Numbered from the stretch's first letter, positions 34,780-43,744 are shown. The stretch is DNA of 49,527 nt from Peribacillus deserti (GCF_002863585.1 NZ_PGUY01000036.1:1-49527); one strand, 5' to 3'. The notes: generated from the sequence alone by a model not told the origin. Program-made: numbers and translations.

Positions 34780-35500
34780 TGAACCGCTGGCAAGAGATGA
34801 ATTAAGGTATCTATTATTAAGGACGCGTGAAGTGGAGGTGCTCGGTGAATCGAGCAGTATGTTCGATGCATTAGAACAGATTAAAGGACTGAAGCCCGAT
34901 CTTGTCTTTCTGGATATCGAGCTGTCTGAGGATAGCGGACTTGAGGTTGCAGCGCAAATTAGAGAAATGGAACATGTACCCGCTATTATTTTTGCCACAG
35001 CCTATGATGAATTTGCCCTGCAGGCATTTGAATTGAATGCTGTTGATTATGTATTGAAGCCATTTGATGAAGAGAGGCTCAGGCAGACTCTTGATAAAAT
35101 AAAGGCCATCAGAACGATTGGTGGTATCGCAGCACCAGCAGCTGCAGGAATCAGACCAGCTTCCGAACAGCAGCTTGGAAAGCTCGCCGTAACTTCCGAG
35201 GACAAAATTGTCCTGGTTGATAAAGGATCCATTGTATATATTGCTACCGCAGAAGGAAAAACACTGGTTAAAACAATGGAAGCCGAATATAAAGTTTCTG
35301 ATACTTTGACTGCGGTCGAAAAAAAATTGCATGCCCACGATCTGGTGAGAGTGCACCGAAGTTATCTTGTAAGCCTGAATCATATCGCTGAGATCGAACC
35401 GTGGTTCAATTCGACTTACAATTTGCTGATGAAGGACGGTTCCAAGGTTCCAGTCAGCCGGACATATGTGAAGGATTTAAAGCAGCTGATTGGTTTTTAA
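34754..35500 (+). CDS. lytT: LytTR family response regulator
   Basis: A 248-residue regulator. The receiver domain (1-120) has acidic VDDE (7-10), the phosphoacceptor Asp54 in VFLDIELSE, and AVDYVLKPF. The LytTR DNA-binding domain covers about 145-248 (DKIVLVDKGSIVYIATAEGK, LVRVHRSYLVSLNHI). A Pro/Ala linker joins them. It is co-translated with lytS. The next intact gene on the same strand is cstA, a likely target by analogy with BtsSR and btsT in E. coli. Confidence 0.92.
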   Translation: MMTAFIVDDEPLARDELRYLLLRTREVEVLGESSSMFDALEQIKGLKPDLVFLDIELSEDSGLEVAAQIREMEHVPAIIFATAYDEFALQAFELNAVDYVLKPFDEERLRQTLDKIKAIRTIGGIAAPAAAGIRPASEQQLGKLAVTSEDKIVLVDKGSIVYIATAEGKTLVKTMEAEYKVSDTLTAVEKKLHAHDLVRVHRSYLVSLNHIAEIEPWFNSTYNLLMKDGSKVPVSRTYVKDLKQLIGF

Positions 35501-35726
35501 CCTGGACAACGGCTACACCAGATATGACATCATTAGGAAACTTTAATGTATTCTGCTGATGATATTGGGAGATTTCTTGAGCTGAACGAAGCTCTACACC
35601 CATATACGGCCTGTGTATTTCTCCGTAACGTTCAAGATCTTCGATAACTGGAATTGCGGTATTGATCGGAATGGATAACCCGATTCCCTCAACTGCATTC
35701 TGGGCAAGCAAAGGGCAGCACTCCAT
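35501..35726 (-). pseudogene. Internal fragment of an HtrA-like serine protease
   Basis: The minus-strand frame reads NAVEGIGLSIPINTAIPVIE, DLERYGEIHRPYMGVELRS, and DVISGVAVVQV. This is the junction between the protease and PDZ domains of HtrA/YyxA-type enzymes. The catalytic triad region, membrane anchor and the rest of the PDZ domain are missing. The homology stops at the end of lytT, so a rearrangement joined the two. Confidence 0.7.
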
Positions 35727-35800
35727 GTACCAATGAAATGTTAGAGCGCTTTTTAAAAACCAGAGAGCTATATGTTAAAATAAATTAGCTGTTTTTTACT

Positions 35801-36063
35801 AAGGCTCTTTTCTAAAAGATTGTTGTTTTTTTTAAGTTTTTTACGGCACCCTATTGTTCAGTCAGGTCGATTGGAGCGTAAAGTGCGAGACTCCTGCGGG
35901 AGCAGCGGGACAGGTGAGACCCCGCAGGCGAAGCCGAGGAGGCTCACCGCCCGCCCCGCGGAAAGCGAGCATCCTGGAGAGGAAATCAACCTCTTGTTCA
36001 ATAGCAACAAAGTTTGCGAAAACAGCCTTTACAAAAATGAGCCTTGTAAAGGGCTCTTTTTTT
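35801..36063 (+). repeat. Dispersed intergenic repeat, copy 3 (fullest)
   Basis: About 260 bp from GGCTCTTTTCTAAAAGATTG to a terminal GAGCC/GGCTC hairpin with T-run (36039-36063). Left and right arms are inverted: GATTGTTG/CAACAA, CTATTGTT/AACAA-TAG and GATTGG/CCAATC-like segments pair across the element. Inside, CTCCTGCGGGAG forms a hairpin. The layout suggests a long structured RNA or a non-autonomous element. The end hairpin could act as a terminator. Confidence 0.8.
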
Positions 36064-36142
36064 GCTGGTGAATGAATAATTGAAGCCAGCCGGAACTCAC
36101 CATCTAAAGAAATCTCCAAAATAGGCTAATAGCTTACGAATT

Positions 36143-36225
36143 TGAAAACGCTCGCATTGCATTTGGGCCCTCCATTTTTGCAACTCACCTTTCATTTTTT
36201 GTTTGTTATCGTGAAAACGCTGTCA
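36143..36225 (+). promoter_or_regulatory. Two cre sites upstream of cstA
   Basis: TGAAAACGCTGTCA (36212-36225) fits the CcpA cre consensus TGWAANCGNTNWCA fully. TGAAAACGCTCGCA (36143-36156) fits with one mismatch. They are 69 bp apart. A TATATT at 36242-36247 may be the -10 box. Glucose repression of cstA is expected. Confidence 0.75.
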
Positions 36226-36279
36226 AGCTGTTTTCATGCGGTATATTCAAGATGTACAAAGTTATGGGGGTGCTTGAAA

Positions 36280-38082
36280 ATGAATGCGATTACAATGGTA
36301 ATTGGCTCAATATGTATTCTTATGATAGCTTATCGATTATATGGTACATTCATGGCCGCTAAGGTCTTAAAATTAAAACAAATGGATGAACTCAAACAAA
36401 CACCGGCCCACGCGCTGGATGATGGAAAAGATTATGTTCCTACAAATAAATGGGTTGCTTTTGGACACCATTTTGCAGCCATAGCTGCTGCCGGTCCTCT
36501 TGTAGGTCCGATCCTTGCGGCGCAATTCGGTTATCTGCCATCCTTACTCTGGCTGTTAATTGGAGCGGTAATCGGCGGGGCGGTCCACGATGCTGTCGTT
36601 CTTTTCGCTTCTATGCGTCAAAACGGTGAATCCTTAGCAGAAGTTGCCAAGAAGGAATTAGGACCCGTAGCGGGCTTCTGTACAGGCCTGGCGATGCTAT
36701 TCATCATTACCATTACAATGGCTGGCTTATCCATGGTTGTTCTTCATGCTTTGGAAAACAATCCGTGGGGAACTTTCGCCGTAGGGATTACGATTCCGAT
36801 TGCAATGGGCGTAGGCTTGTATCATCGAAAAACAGGAAATCTAAAAGCTGCTTCCATCGTTGGATTTGCGCTGATTATGCTTGCCGTTTTCTTTGGACCT
36901 GCCATTCAAGGGACGTTCTTAGGCGACCTGCTGACACTTGATGTAAAGCAGTTATCACTTATTCTTCCAATCTATGCGTTTTTCGCAGCAGCATTGCCAG
37001 TCTGGCTATTGCTTGCACCACGCGATTACTTGAGCAGTTTTATGAAAATCGGTGTGTTTGCGGCATTAATCGTCGGAGTATTCGTTGTAAACCCAACGAT
37101 TCAATTCCCGGCTTTAACAGAATTTGTTCATGGCGGAGGTCCAATCCTAGCCGGTCCGGTCTGGCCGTTCATTTCGATTACGATTGCCTGCGGAGCAATC
37201 TCAGGATTCCATGCCTTTGTTGGATCCGGGACAACGCCAAAAATGCTGGACCGCTGGAATGATATTAAAGTAGTCGGCTTCGGAGCCATGCTGGTAGAGT
37301 GCGTGGTAGGAATCATGGCGCTAGTAGCAGCAACGGCCCTTCAGCCTGCAGACTACTTCGCGATCAACTCCACACCTGAAGTATTTAAAACATTAGGAAT
37401 GCAGACGGTTCATTTACAAGAATTAAGCAAAGAGATTGGGTTGAGCCTGGAGGGACGTACAGGAGGGGCAGTTACACTTGCCGTTGGGATGACGTATATC
37501 TTCACAGAGATTCCTTGGTTCAGTAAGCTGGCATCGTTCTTCTTCCAATTCGTTATTATGTTCGAAGCACTATTTATCTTAACCGCGATTGACTCTGGTA
37601 CACGTGTTGCCCGCTACTTGATCCAGGACTTCGGAGGAGCTTTCTACAAACCGCTCAAGCGGGTAGACTGGCTGCCAGGTAATATCTTTGCAAGTGCGCT
37701 TGCCTGCTTCTTATGGGGTTACCTGCTATTTTCAGGAGACATTGGTTCTGTATGGGCACTATTCGGAGTATCCAATCAGCTCATGGCTTCAATCGGCTTG
37801 ATTATAGGTGCTACCATTATCCTGAGAATTGCAGACAAACGCCGTTATATGCTGACATGCCTGATTCCGCTGGCATATCTGTACGTAACCGTTAACTACG
37901 CTGGGTTCTGGATGGTTAAAAATGTATACCTGAATTCAGCAAATGCAGGATACAGTATCCTTAATGGAATATTATCCATCATCATGCTTGTGCTTGGTGT
38001 GATCATCATGGTCACAGCTGTGAAAAACTGGTTCGAAACATGGAATAGCCCGGCTGTTAAGTTGGAAAGACGGACGGCATAA
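36280..38082 (+). CDS. cstA: Carbon starvation protein CstA (pyruvate/peptide transporter)
   Basis: A 600-residue membrane protein with many predicted helices. Family segments: DYVPTNKWVAFGHHFAAIAA, AGPLVGPILAAQFGYLPSL, GAISGFHAFVGSGTTPKML and FEALFILTAIDSGTRVARYL. In E. coli, CstA and BtsT take up pyruvate; CstA is also linked to peptide use in starvation. The start is ATG 36280 after GGGGGTG (36266-36272), giving the usual family length; a longer frame from 36142 would run through the cre sites. Control is probably by CcpA and possibly by the adjacent LytST pair. Confidence 0.93.
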   Translation: MNAITMVIGSICILMIAYRLYGTFMAAKVLKLKQMDELKQTPAHALDDGKDYVPTNKWVAFGHHFAAIAAAGPLVGPILAAQFGYLPSLLWLLIGAVIGGAVHDAVVLFASMRQNGESLAEVAKKELGPVAGFCTGLAMLFIITITMAGLSMVVLHALENNPWGTFAVGITIPIAMGVGLYHRKTGNLKAASIVGFALIMLAVFFGPAIQGTFLGDLLTLDVKQLSLILPIYAFFAAALPVWLLLAPRDYLSSFMKIGVFAALIVGVFVVNPTIQFPALTEFVHGGGPILAGPVWPFISITIACGAISGFHAFVGSGTTPKMLDRWNDIKVVGFGAMLVECVVGIMALVAATALQPADYFAINSTPEVFKTLGMQTVHLQELSKEIGLSLEGRTGGAVTLAVGMTYIFTEIPWFSKLASFFFQFVIMFEALFILTAIDSGTRVARYLIQDFGGAFYKPLKRVDWLPGNIFASALACFLWGYLLFSGDIGSVWALFGVSNQLMASIGLIIGATIILRIADKRRYMLTCLIPLAYLYVTVNYAGFWMVKNVYLNSANAGYSILNGILSIIMLVLGVIIMVTAVKNWFETWNSPAVKLERRTA

Positions 38083-38090
38083 CTAAAGAT

Positions 38091-38132
38091 AAAGGCAGGT
38101 CACTGTTATAAGTGGCCTGCCTTTATTTTTTT
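38091..38132 (+). terminator. Rho-independent terminator of cstA
   Basis: AAAGGCAGGTCACT pairs with AGTGGCCTGCCTTT (38091-38124), followed by ATTTTTTT. Confidence 0.95.
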
Positions 38133-38210
38133 ATGAGTTTAGAAGGTATATTCTCTTTCTCATTATCGATTTTATGTTCTGTATACTTGTAAGGAGACTA
38201 CCGTCACTAG

Positions 38211-38327
38211 TTTAAGAGTGACTTTCCGGGTTTAAGAGCCAAAATTAAATTTTAAGAGTGAAAATCAACCTTTAAGAGTAAAAACTCAAATTGTAAGAGT
38301 AAAAATTCAACTTTAAGAGTTTCGCTC
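38211..38327. repeat. Six-unit short-repeat array, 20/21-bp period (array 3)
   Basis: TTTAAGAGT recurs at 38211, 38231, 38251, 38271, 38292 (TGTAAGAGT) and 38312: spacings 20, 20, 20, 21, 20. The unit reads about TTTAAGAGTGAAAATCAACC. The core differs from arrays 1 and 2 apart from TAAG, but the period and the first four spacings are the same. It lies between the convergent cstA and rocB terminators. Confidence 0.8.
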
Positions 38328-38364
38328 CTTACCTGGCCTGGTGCATACGTTGTCCCATGATATT

Positions 38365-38392
38365 AAAAAGAAGAACCTCTAAAAGGTGCTTC
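38365..38392 (-). terminator. Rho-independent terminator of the RocB-like gene
   Basis: On the minus strand GAAGCACC pairs with GGTTCTTC (one mismatch), followed by five T. It is 10 bp after the stop codon. Confidence 0.8.
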
Positions 38393-38401
38393 CCTCAACA
38401 A

Positions 38402-40051
38402 TCAGTCCAGCAGCTTCTGAATCACCTTATATGTCAGGTTCGGCACAACTTCCAGAGAATAAGACATTTCCATCCGTTCTAGTTTTTTATGGGCATCCAA
38501 TCCATAAGGCCCGATATTGATAACAGGTACATTCAGGTCCCGTACGTCACTATAGTCCACGAAATGCTTGGTTCCCCAACCAGGGTTATTGCTGGAAACG
38601 GCATTGATTCCTTCATCATCATCACTAAGCGCGATAAAGCTCATGTCAGAAATATAGGGGAAAAAATTTCTTGTAACTATGGGATGCGGATAACTCGGCT
38701 GGATTTCCTCCACTGCATGATCTAAAGCCTGAATCAAAGATTCTTCGTCCGCTGTTTTCCCAGTTAACTCTATCCGCGGAGAATAAAGTGACGAGTAGAA
38801 TAAAATGATGGCCGGGCTTTTATCTCTCATCCATTTCCACGCTTCTTCGACCACTCGGGCAGCAAACATCCGGGTATCTAATTCTGTGTCCAATAAAAGT
38901 GCCTGCTTAAACTCTGCCATATGGTTAATATAGGCATCACCATTTTCTTGAACAAGCAGTTGTTCCATTTCTTCATATAGAAGCACTTTAGGCTCCCAAG
39001 GGTGATTCGCATAGGGTTCACCGCTTATCGTACAGAATCGCTTATATCGGTCTTCATACATATTTAAAGCATGGCGGAACGCTATCTCAGCCTGTTCTTT
39101 TAACTTATGAAGTACATCCTTCGGTGACCATGAATGAATAAAGAAATTGTAATATACGTAAGCCGAAAGAGCTGTCTGAACCGTATAGGAAGGCTTAAGG
39201 TCCGTTTGTTTTAAGGAAACCGGAGGCACCGTGGTTTCGCCAAAAGCCTCATTGCATAGTTCTGGATTATAATTAATCTGCCGGGTTAATTCAGCGGCAA
39301 TGAAGTTTGGATCCAATCCTTCAAAGCAGGAACCCACATGAGTTTCAGCACCTGTAATGTAGAAGGAGGGCAGAAGCTTGCCGACGGTTCCCTTATAAAT
39401 GTAGCGGTTTTCGTCACCCTCAAACCGCGGGGAAACAAAGTCAGCATTTATGGCTGCTACATAGTTGAATCTGTGTTCTTCCTTCCATTCTTTAAAGGTT
39501 TTTAAAGCAGAAAGAACACCGTGTGAGCCATCCTCCTCATCACATTCTGAAAGGAACACTATATTCCCGTCTAACTCGTCAGGATGCTCCGAGAAATATT
39601 TGATCAGGTAGAGATGGCTTGCAACACCGCTCTTCATATCCAGGACGCCTCTCCCAAACATCCAGTCACCGGAATCTAAATGCTCTTTTGCGGAGTCAGG
39701 GAGATTTTCCCGCAGCAGGGCCTTTTGCAGCTCTTCGGGGGAGCAGGCAACGGTTTTTAATTGGTTAAAATCATCAATACCGACCGTATCCATGTGGCCC
39801 ATCAAAATAACTGTGCGGTTTGAAGAGCCTTTTGTCCCTTTCACAAAGGCAAGGACATTATATCGTTCCTGTTCGTCTTGAACAGTTGGAACAAGAGCTA
39901 AATGGGAAGGGTGTTCTGTGAAATATGGAAAGGAAGAAAGCAGGGTATATAAGGAGTGAGCCATTACTTTTTCGCCATCCGTATTCACTATACTCTCAAT
40001 GTTAACAAGCTGTTTTGTAAAAGTAAGAACTTCATTGCGGCATTTCAGCAT
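38402..40051 (-). CDS. rocB: M20 family peptidase, RocB-like
   Basis: A 549-residue zinc-dependent hydrolase of the M20 family. Metal-binding motifs are present: VILMGHMDTVGIDDF and GRGVLDMKSGVASHL, with the catalytic EE in LSECDEEDGSHGVL. The lid domain and the long C-terminal part match RocB, which in Bacillus belongs to the arginine degradation regulon though its reaction is not established. Start ATG 40051 with GAGGAG at good spacing. No other roc gene is nearby. Confidence 0.85.
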   Translation of the reverse strand: MLKCRNEVLTFTKQLVNIESIVNTDGEKVMAHSLYTLLSSFPYFTEHPSHLALVPTVQDEQERYNVLAFVKGTKGSSNRTVILMGHMDTVGIDDFNQLKTVACSPEELQKALLRENLPDSAKEHLDSGDWMFGRGVLDMKSGVASHLYLIKYFSEHPDELDGNIVFLSECDEEDGSHGVLSALKTFKEWKEEHRFNYVAAINADFVSPRFEGDENRYIYKGTVGKLLPSFYITGAETHVGSCFEGLDPNFIAAELTRQINYNPELCNEAFGETTVPPVSLKQTDLKPSYTVQTALSAYVYYNFFIHSWSPKDVLHKLKEQAEIAFRHALNMYEDRYKRFCTISGEPYANHPWEPKVLLYEEMEQLLVQENGDAYINHMAEFKQALLLDTELDTRMFAARVVEEAWKWMRDKSPAIILFYSSLYSPRIELTGKTADEESLIQALDHAVEEIQPSYPHPIVTRNFFPYISDMSFIALSDDDEGINAVSSNNPGWGTKHFVDYSDVRDLNVPVINIGPYGLDAHKKLERMEMSYSLEVVPNLTYKVIQKLLD

Positions 40052-40143
40052 CGTTATTACTCCTCTAGTGTTTTTCTATAAAAATTACTTGTCTATTAAA
40101 ACCTCAAGAATTGCCCGGGAAATACAATATTAAAAAAATGTTA

Positions 40144-41031
40144 TCATCCCTTGGCTTTTATTTTAGTACCATGGTGACTGGATAGATAGATACCAATAAA
40201 TACAAGAAGACCTCCAAGAATTTGAGGAAATGTAATGGAATTTCCTGTTAATATACTTATTATTGCAGTAAAAACAGTCAGTAAATTTAAATAAATGGCT
40301 GCCTTGCTGGCACCGATATGATTAATGGATATATTCCAGAAGATAAAGGATCCAACCGATGGGAATATACCAATATAGATAATACCCGTTAAAGCCTGAC
40401 TGCTGAATGAATAATTTAAGTCGGCTGTGAGGACAAACGGGAGAAGCAGGCCCAGCGCAATGAGTACAGAAGCCGCAGTAGCAGAAATGGGCGGGATATG
40501 CCTGATTTTTCTGCCGATGATCGAATAAAGAGTCCAGACGAGAATGACCGCAAGCATGATAAGGTCTCCTTGATTATAATCAAGCTGGAATAACTGTTGA
40601 AGCTGTCCCTTTGTGAGTACCAGCAGGACGCCCAGCAGGGAGATGACTAAACCGAGGCCATTGATTCTTGTCATGCTTTCTTTTAAGAACAGTGCTGAAA
40701 ACAGAACGATTAGTGCTGGATTCATGGAGTTTACAATGGCTGCGTTCAGCGAAGTTGTAAATCTAAGAGCTTCGTATAATAGAAAGTTATAGCCGACAAT
40801 CCCGAGTATTGAAAGGATGAGTAAGATTCTCCACTCCTTCCATACAGTCTTCCAGTTTGGCTTTTCAATGATCTGAGCAAGAGGGAACAGAAGGACTGCT
40901 GCAATCAGCCAGCGGGTGAATGTGAGCTGTAGAGGAGGCATTTCAGCTACCACATATTTGCCGAATACATAATTTCCTGCCCAGAATAAATTGGCCAGAA
41001 TAAGAAACAGGTAGACCGAAGACTTTTTCAC
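40144..41031 (-). CDS. EamA/DMT family transporter
   Basis: A 295-residue membrane protein with ten predicted helices in two EamA repeats: LILANLFWAGNYVFGKYVVA opens the first, and VILVWTLYSIIGRKIRHIPP the second. A Lys-rich end (HHGTKIKAKG) follows. It likely exports amino acids or other metabolites; the substrate cannot be told. Start GTG 41031 with GAGGAG. Confidence 0.88.
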   Translation of the reverse strand: MKKSSVYLFLILANLFWAGNYVFGKYVVAEMPPLQLTFTRWLIAAVLLFPLAQIIEKPNWKTVWKEWRILLILSILGIVGYNFLLYEALRFTTSLNAAIVNSMNPALIVLFSALFLKESMTRINGLGLVISLLGVLLVLTKGQLQQLFQLDYNQGDLIMLAVILVWTLYSIIGRKIRHIPPISATAASVLIALGLLLPFVLTADLNYSFSSQALTGIIYIGIFPSVGSFIFWNISINHIGASKAAIYLNLLTVFTAIISILTGNSITFPQILGGLLVFIGIYLSSHHGTKIKAKG

Positions 41032-41231
41032 AAAAACATCTCCTCAAATAAAAATTCATTTTTCAATAAATATAGCAAACTACCTAAACGATGGGCAATT
41101 TTTATTTCGTACAGCTAAATAACTTGGCAGGGAACGGGCGGATGGCCATAAAAATCCTTTATAATGGTTCGGCCCAAGAATTTTTGTGTAAAATAGGGAC
41201 AGAAGAATCAAAAATTAGATGGGATGAAAAC

Positions 41232-42428
41232 ATGTACAAACAAATTCAATTACAGATCAAGCCCAAGTATGTAAATAAATATAGAGGCGGATATCCCCTT
41301 ATTCTTAAAGAAGCTATCCAAAATATAAATGAGCTTAAAGAAGAGGGAACCATCGTGAACCTTGTCGATGGCAAAAATACATTTATTGCCAAAGGGTATT
41401 ATGGAAAACAAAATAAAGGCTATGGCTGGATACTCAGCCGCAGCGAAAAGGAACAGATTGGCCAGAAATTTTTTGAGAAGAAGCTCGAGGAAGCCATTGA
41501 GCTTAGAGAGCCGTTTTACAGGAATACGGAAACAACCGCTTTCAGAGTTTTCAATGGCGAGGGAGATGGAGTTGGCGGCATCACCATTGAATTCTTCGAC
41601 GGCTACTATTTAATAAACTGGTACAGCAAGGGGATTTATGAGTTTCGGGATGATATTATAAATGCTTTGCAGTCCGTAGTCGATTTTAAAGGAATTTACC
41701 AGAAGAAAAGGTTCGATACGAAGGGCCAATATATTGATGAAGATGACTTTGTTATGGGAGAAAGAGGGCATTTCCCGATTATTGTAAAAGAGAATGGGGC
41801 CAACTTTGCAGTGTACCTTAACGAAAGTGCAATGGTAGGTGTATTTTTAGATCAAAGAGACGTGCGGAAAACGATAAGAGATAAGTACTCTCAGGGTAAA
41901 AGTGTGATTAATACCTTCTCCTATACAGGCGCGTTCTCTGTGTTTGCGGCGCTGGGTGGAGCTGTTAAAACTACGAGCGTTGACCTGGCTAACAGGAGCC
42001 GGAGCAAGACGGTTGAGCAATTCAGTATCAATGAGATTGATTACGAAGCACAGGATATTATTGTGGAAGATGTGTTTAATTACTTTAAATATGCCGTCAG
42101 GAAAAACCTGAAGTTTGATATGGTCATTCTGGACCCGCCAAGCTTCGCCAGGTCAAAAAAATATGTCTTCAGCGCAGAAAAAGACTATAAAAACCTTATG
42201 AAAGAAGCCATTGCAATCACCGAAGATAATGGAATAATAATTGCATCTACCAATGCGAGCTCCTTTGGGATGAGCAAGTTTAAAGGTTTTATTGAAACAG
42301 CCTTCAAAGAATCTAACAGCAGATACACCTTATTAGAGGAATTCACCCTGCCGGAGGATTTTCGAACAATCAAGGAATTCCCTGAGGGAAATTATTTGAA
42401 GGTAGTATTTATAAGAAAGAATAAGTAA
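41232..42428 (+). CDS. Class I SAM-dependent rRNA methyltransferase (RlmI/YwbD type)
   Basis: A 398-residue methyltransferase. A PUA-like N-terminus (about 1-75; KPKYVNKYRGGYPLILKEAI) precedes the THUMP-less linker and the Rossmann domain: SVINTFSYTGAFSVFAALGG is the SAM-binding motif, and DMVILDPPSFARSKKYVFS carries the DPP motif. It fits the Bacillus YwbD group (linked to 23S rRNA m7G methylation as RlmQ) rather than cytosine C5 enzymes, but the target base is not provable here. I chose ATG 41232 because relatives begin there (MYKQIQLQIKPK); the open frame back to 41091 carries a TATAAT (41160-41165) and looks like leader DNA. Confidence 0.85.
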   Translation: MYKQIQLQIKPKYVNKYRGGYPLILKEAIQNINELKEEGTIVNLVDGKNTFIAKGYYGKQNKGYGWILSRSEKEQIGQKFFEKKLEEAIELREPFYRNTETTAFRVFNGEGDGVGGITIEFFDGYYLINWYSKGIYEFRDDIINALQSVVDFKGIYQKKRFDTKGQYIDEDDFVMGERGHFPIIVKENGANFAVYLNESAMVGVFLDQRDVRKTIRDKYSQGKSVINTFSYTGAFSVFAALGGAVKTTSVDLANRSRSKTVEQFSINEIDYEAQDIIVEDVFNYFKYAVRKNLKFDMVILDPPSFARSKKYVFSAEKDYKNLMKEAIAITEDNGIIIASTNASSFGMSKFKGFIETAFKESNSRYTLLEEFTLPEDFRTIKEFPEGNYLKVVFIRKNK

Positions 42429-42433
42429 AGAGC

Positions 42434-42470
42434 AGGAAGAAGGTTATCCATTCATCTTCTTCCTCTTTTT
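42434..42470 (+). terminator. Rho-independent terminator of the methyltransferase gene
   Basis: AGGAAGAAG (42434-42442) pairs with CTTCTTCCT (42456-42464), followed by CTTTTT. Confidence 0.85.
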
Positions 42471-42637
42471 GGTCTTTAAAACAATTGGATAAACAGCTAA
42501 ATCAATGTAGATATAACGTTTTTAGCACAATTTAAGCTGTTCAGGAAAATTAGGTATTCACCTAGTCAGCTATCCTTACATACTCTAAACCATGCAAAGG
42601 GTACATCACTCCATTTTAAAGAAGGACGTGAGGATAG

Positions 42638-43699
42638 GTGACAGGTAAAGTTCTCAATTATTTTGTTTGCGGTCATACTGCGAGAGGGTTTTATAACATT
42701 AGTGAATCAGCACTGCCAACGCTTAATCATTTATTTGTGTTAAAAGGTGATAGTGGAAAAGACAGTTCGGACCTCCTCTGGGGGATTGGTAAGGAATTAG
42801 TCGAACAGGGGCATAATGTGGAGTATTTACACAGTCCCTTTGACAGCAAAAGACTTGATGGGGTGGTAGTTCCGGGACTTGGAGTAGGTGTGGTCAGAGA
42901 AATGATAGCTAATGGTGCCCGTACACTCCGCTGCAGAAGAGATACTATTGACTTCCAGCATGAAAACAGCAAAAAGGCAGACCTATCCGCTCAAATTGAA
43001 GAAAAGTGCAAGCAGGCTTATGACTCTTTTTCGACAGCACTGGCCATTCATGACGAATGGGAAGAGTTTTATATTCATAATATGGACTTTGATAAAGCCA
43101 ACCAATTAACCGATGAACTGATTCAGTCTTTTTTAGGAGAGAAGGAGTTAAATAAAAAAGCAGTTGTGAAACACCGGTTTTTAGGAGCAGCCACACCGCA
43201 GGGGTCAGTGGATTTTGTTCCTGTGTTAACCGAGGATATTCAAAATCGCTATTTTATAAAAGGGCGGCCTGGCTCCGGGAAATCCACTCTCCTTAAGAAG
43301 CTGGCTAAAAAAGCGGATCATAAGGGATTCGATGTTGAAGTCTATCATTGTGGTTTTGACCCGAACAGCCTTGATATGGTTATTTTAAGAGAATTGGGGA
43401 TTGCGATATTCGACAGTACGGCACCGCATGAGTATTTTCCTGCCAGAGAAAGTGATAGGATCATTGATATGTATGGATCAGTTATTGCAGAAGGGACAGA
43501 TGAAAAGTTTGCTGCACAGCTTGCAGATGTTGCACAGCGTTATAAGGGTAAGGTCCAGGAAGCCACTGCATTTTTAAAAGAGGCAAAACTCCTGCAGGAT
43601 AGGGCAGAGCAAGAGACCCTTTCTGTCAGCCCAGCTATTCTAGCTAAAATCAAAGAAGAAGTGCTTACCGAGATAAACAGAATCTCCTTAAAAAGCTAA
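42638..43699 (+). CDS. Tandem P-loop ATPase of unknown function (PRK06851 type)
   Basis: A 353-residue predicted cytoplasmic ATPase. The second half has a perfect Walker A, GRPGSGKST at 209-217. The first half opens with a degenerate counterpart, FVLKGDSGKDSSDLLWGIG (33-51), and both halves repeat the order P-loop, then a Val/Glu-Tyr strand and a His (VEYLHSPFDSKRLDGVVVPG against VEVYHCGFDPNSLDMVILRE). So the protein is an internal duplication with one decayed ATP site. Start GTG 42638. It has its own terminator and lies just before the parMRC-like cassette; a functional link is only suggested by position. Confidence 0.75.
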   Translation: MTGKVLNYFVCGHTARGFYNISESALPTLNHLFVLKGDSGKDSSDLLWGIGKELVEQGHNVEYLHSPFDSKRLDGVVVPGLGVGVVREMIANGARTLRCRRDTIDFQHENSKKADLSAQIEEKCKQAYDSFSTALAIHDEWEEFYIHNMDFDKANQLTDELIQSFLGEKELNKKAVVKHRFLGAATPQGSVDFVPVLTEDIQNRYFIKGRPGSGKSTLLKKLAKKADHKGFDVEVYHCGFDPNSLDMVILRELGIAIFDSTAPHEYFPARESDRIIDMYGSVIAEGTDEKFAAQLADVAQRYKGKVQEATAFLKEAKLLQDRAEQETLSVSPAILAKIKEEVLTEINRISLKS

Positions 43700-43711
43700 T
43701 AAAGAACGGCC

Positions 43712-43744
43712 GGGAAGTGTATTTTTATACTTCCCCTTTTTTAT
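43712..43744 (+). terminator. Rho-independent terminator after the P-loop ATPase gene
   Basis: GGGAAGT (43712-43718) pairs with ACTTCCC (43729-43735), with TA/TA inside, followed by CTTTTTT. Confidence 0.85.

Noticed and set aside
36142-36279. N-terminal extension of cstA
   Set aside because: The extra 46 residues are not family-like and would run through both cre sites; ATG 36280 has a good ribosome site.
41091-41231. N-terminal extension of the rRNA methyltransferase
   Set aside because: Relatives start at the MYKQIQLQIKPK position, and the upstream part holds a promoter-like TATAAT.
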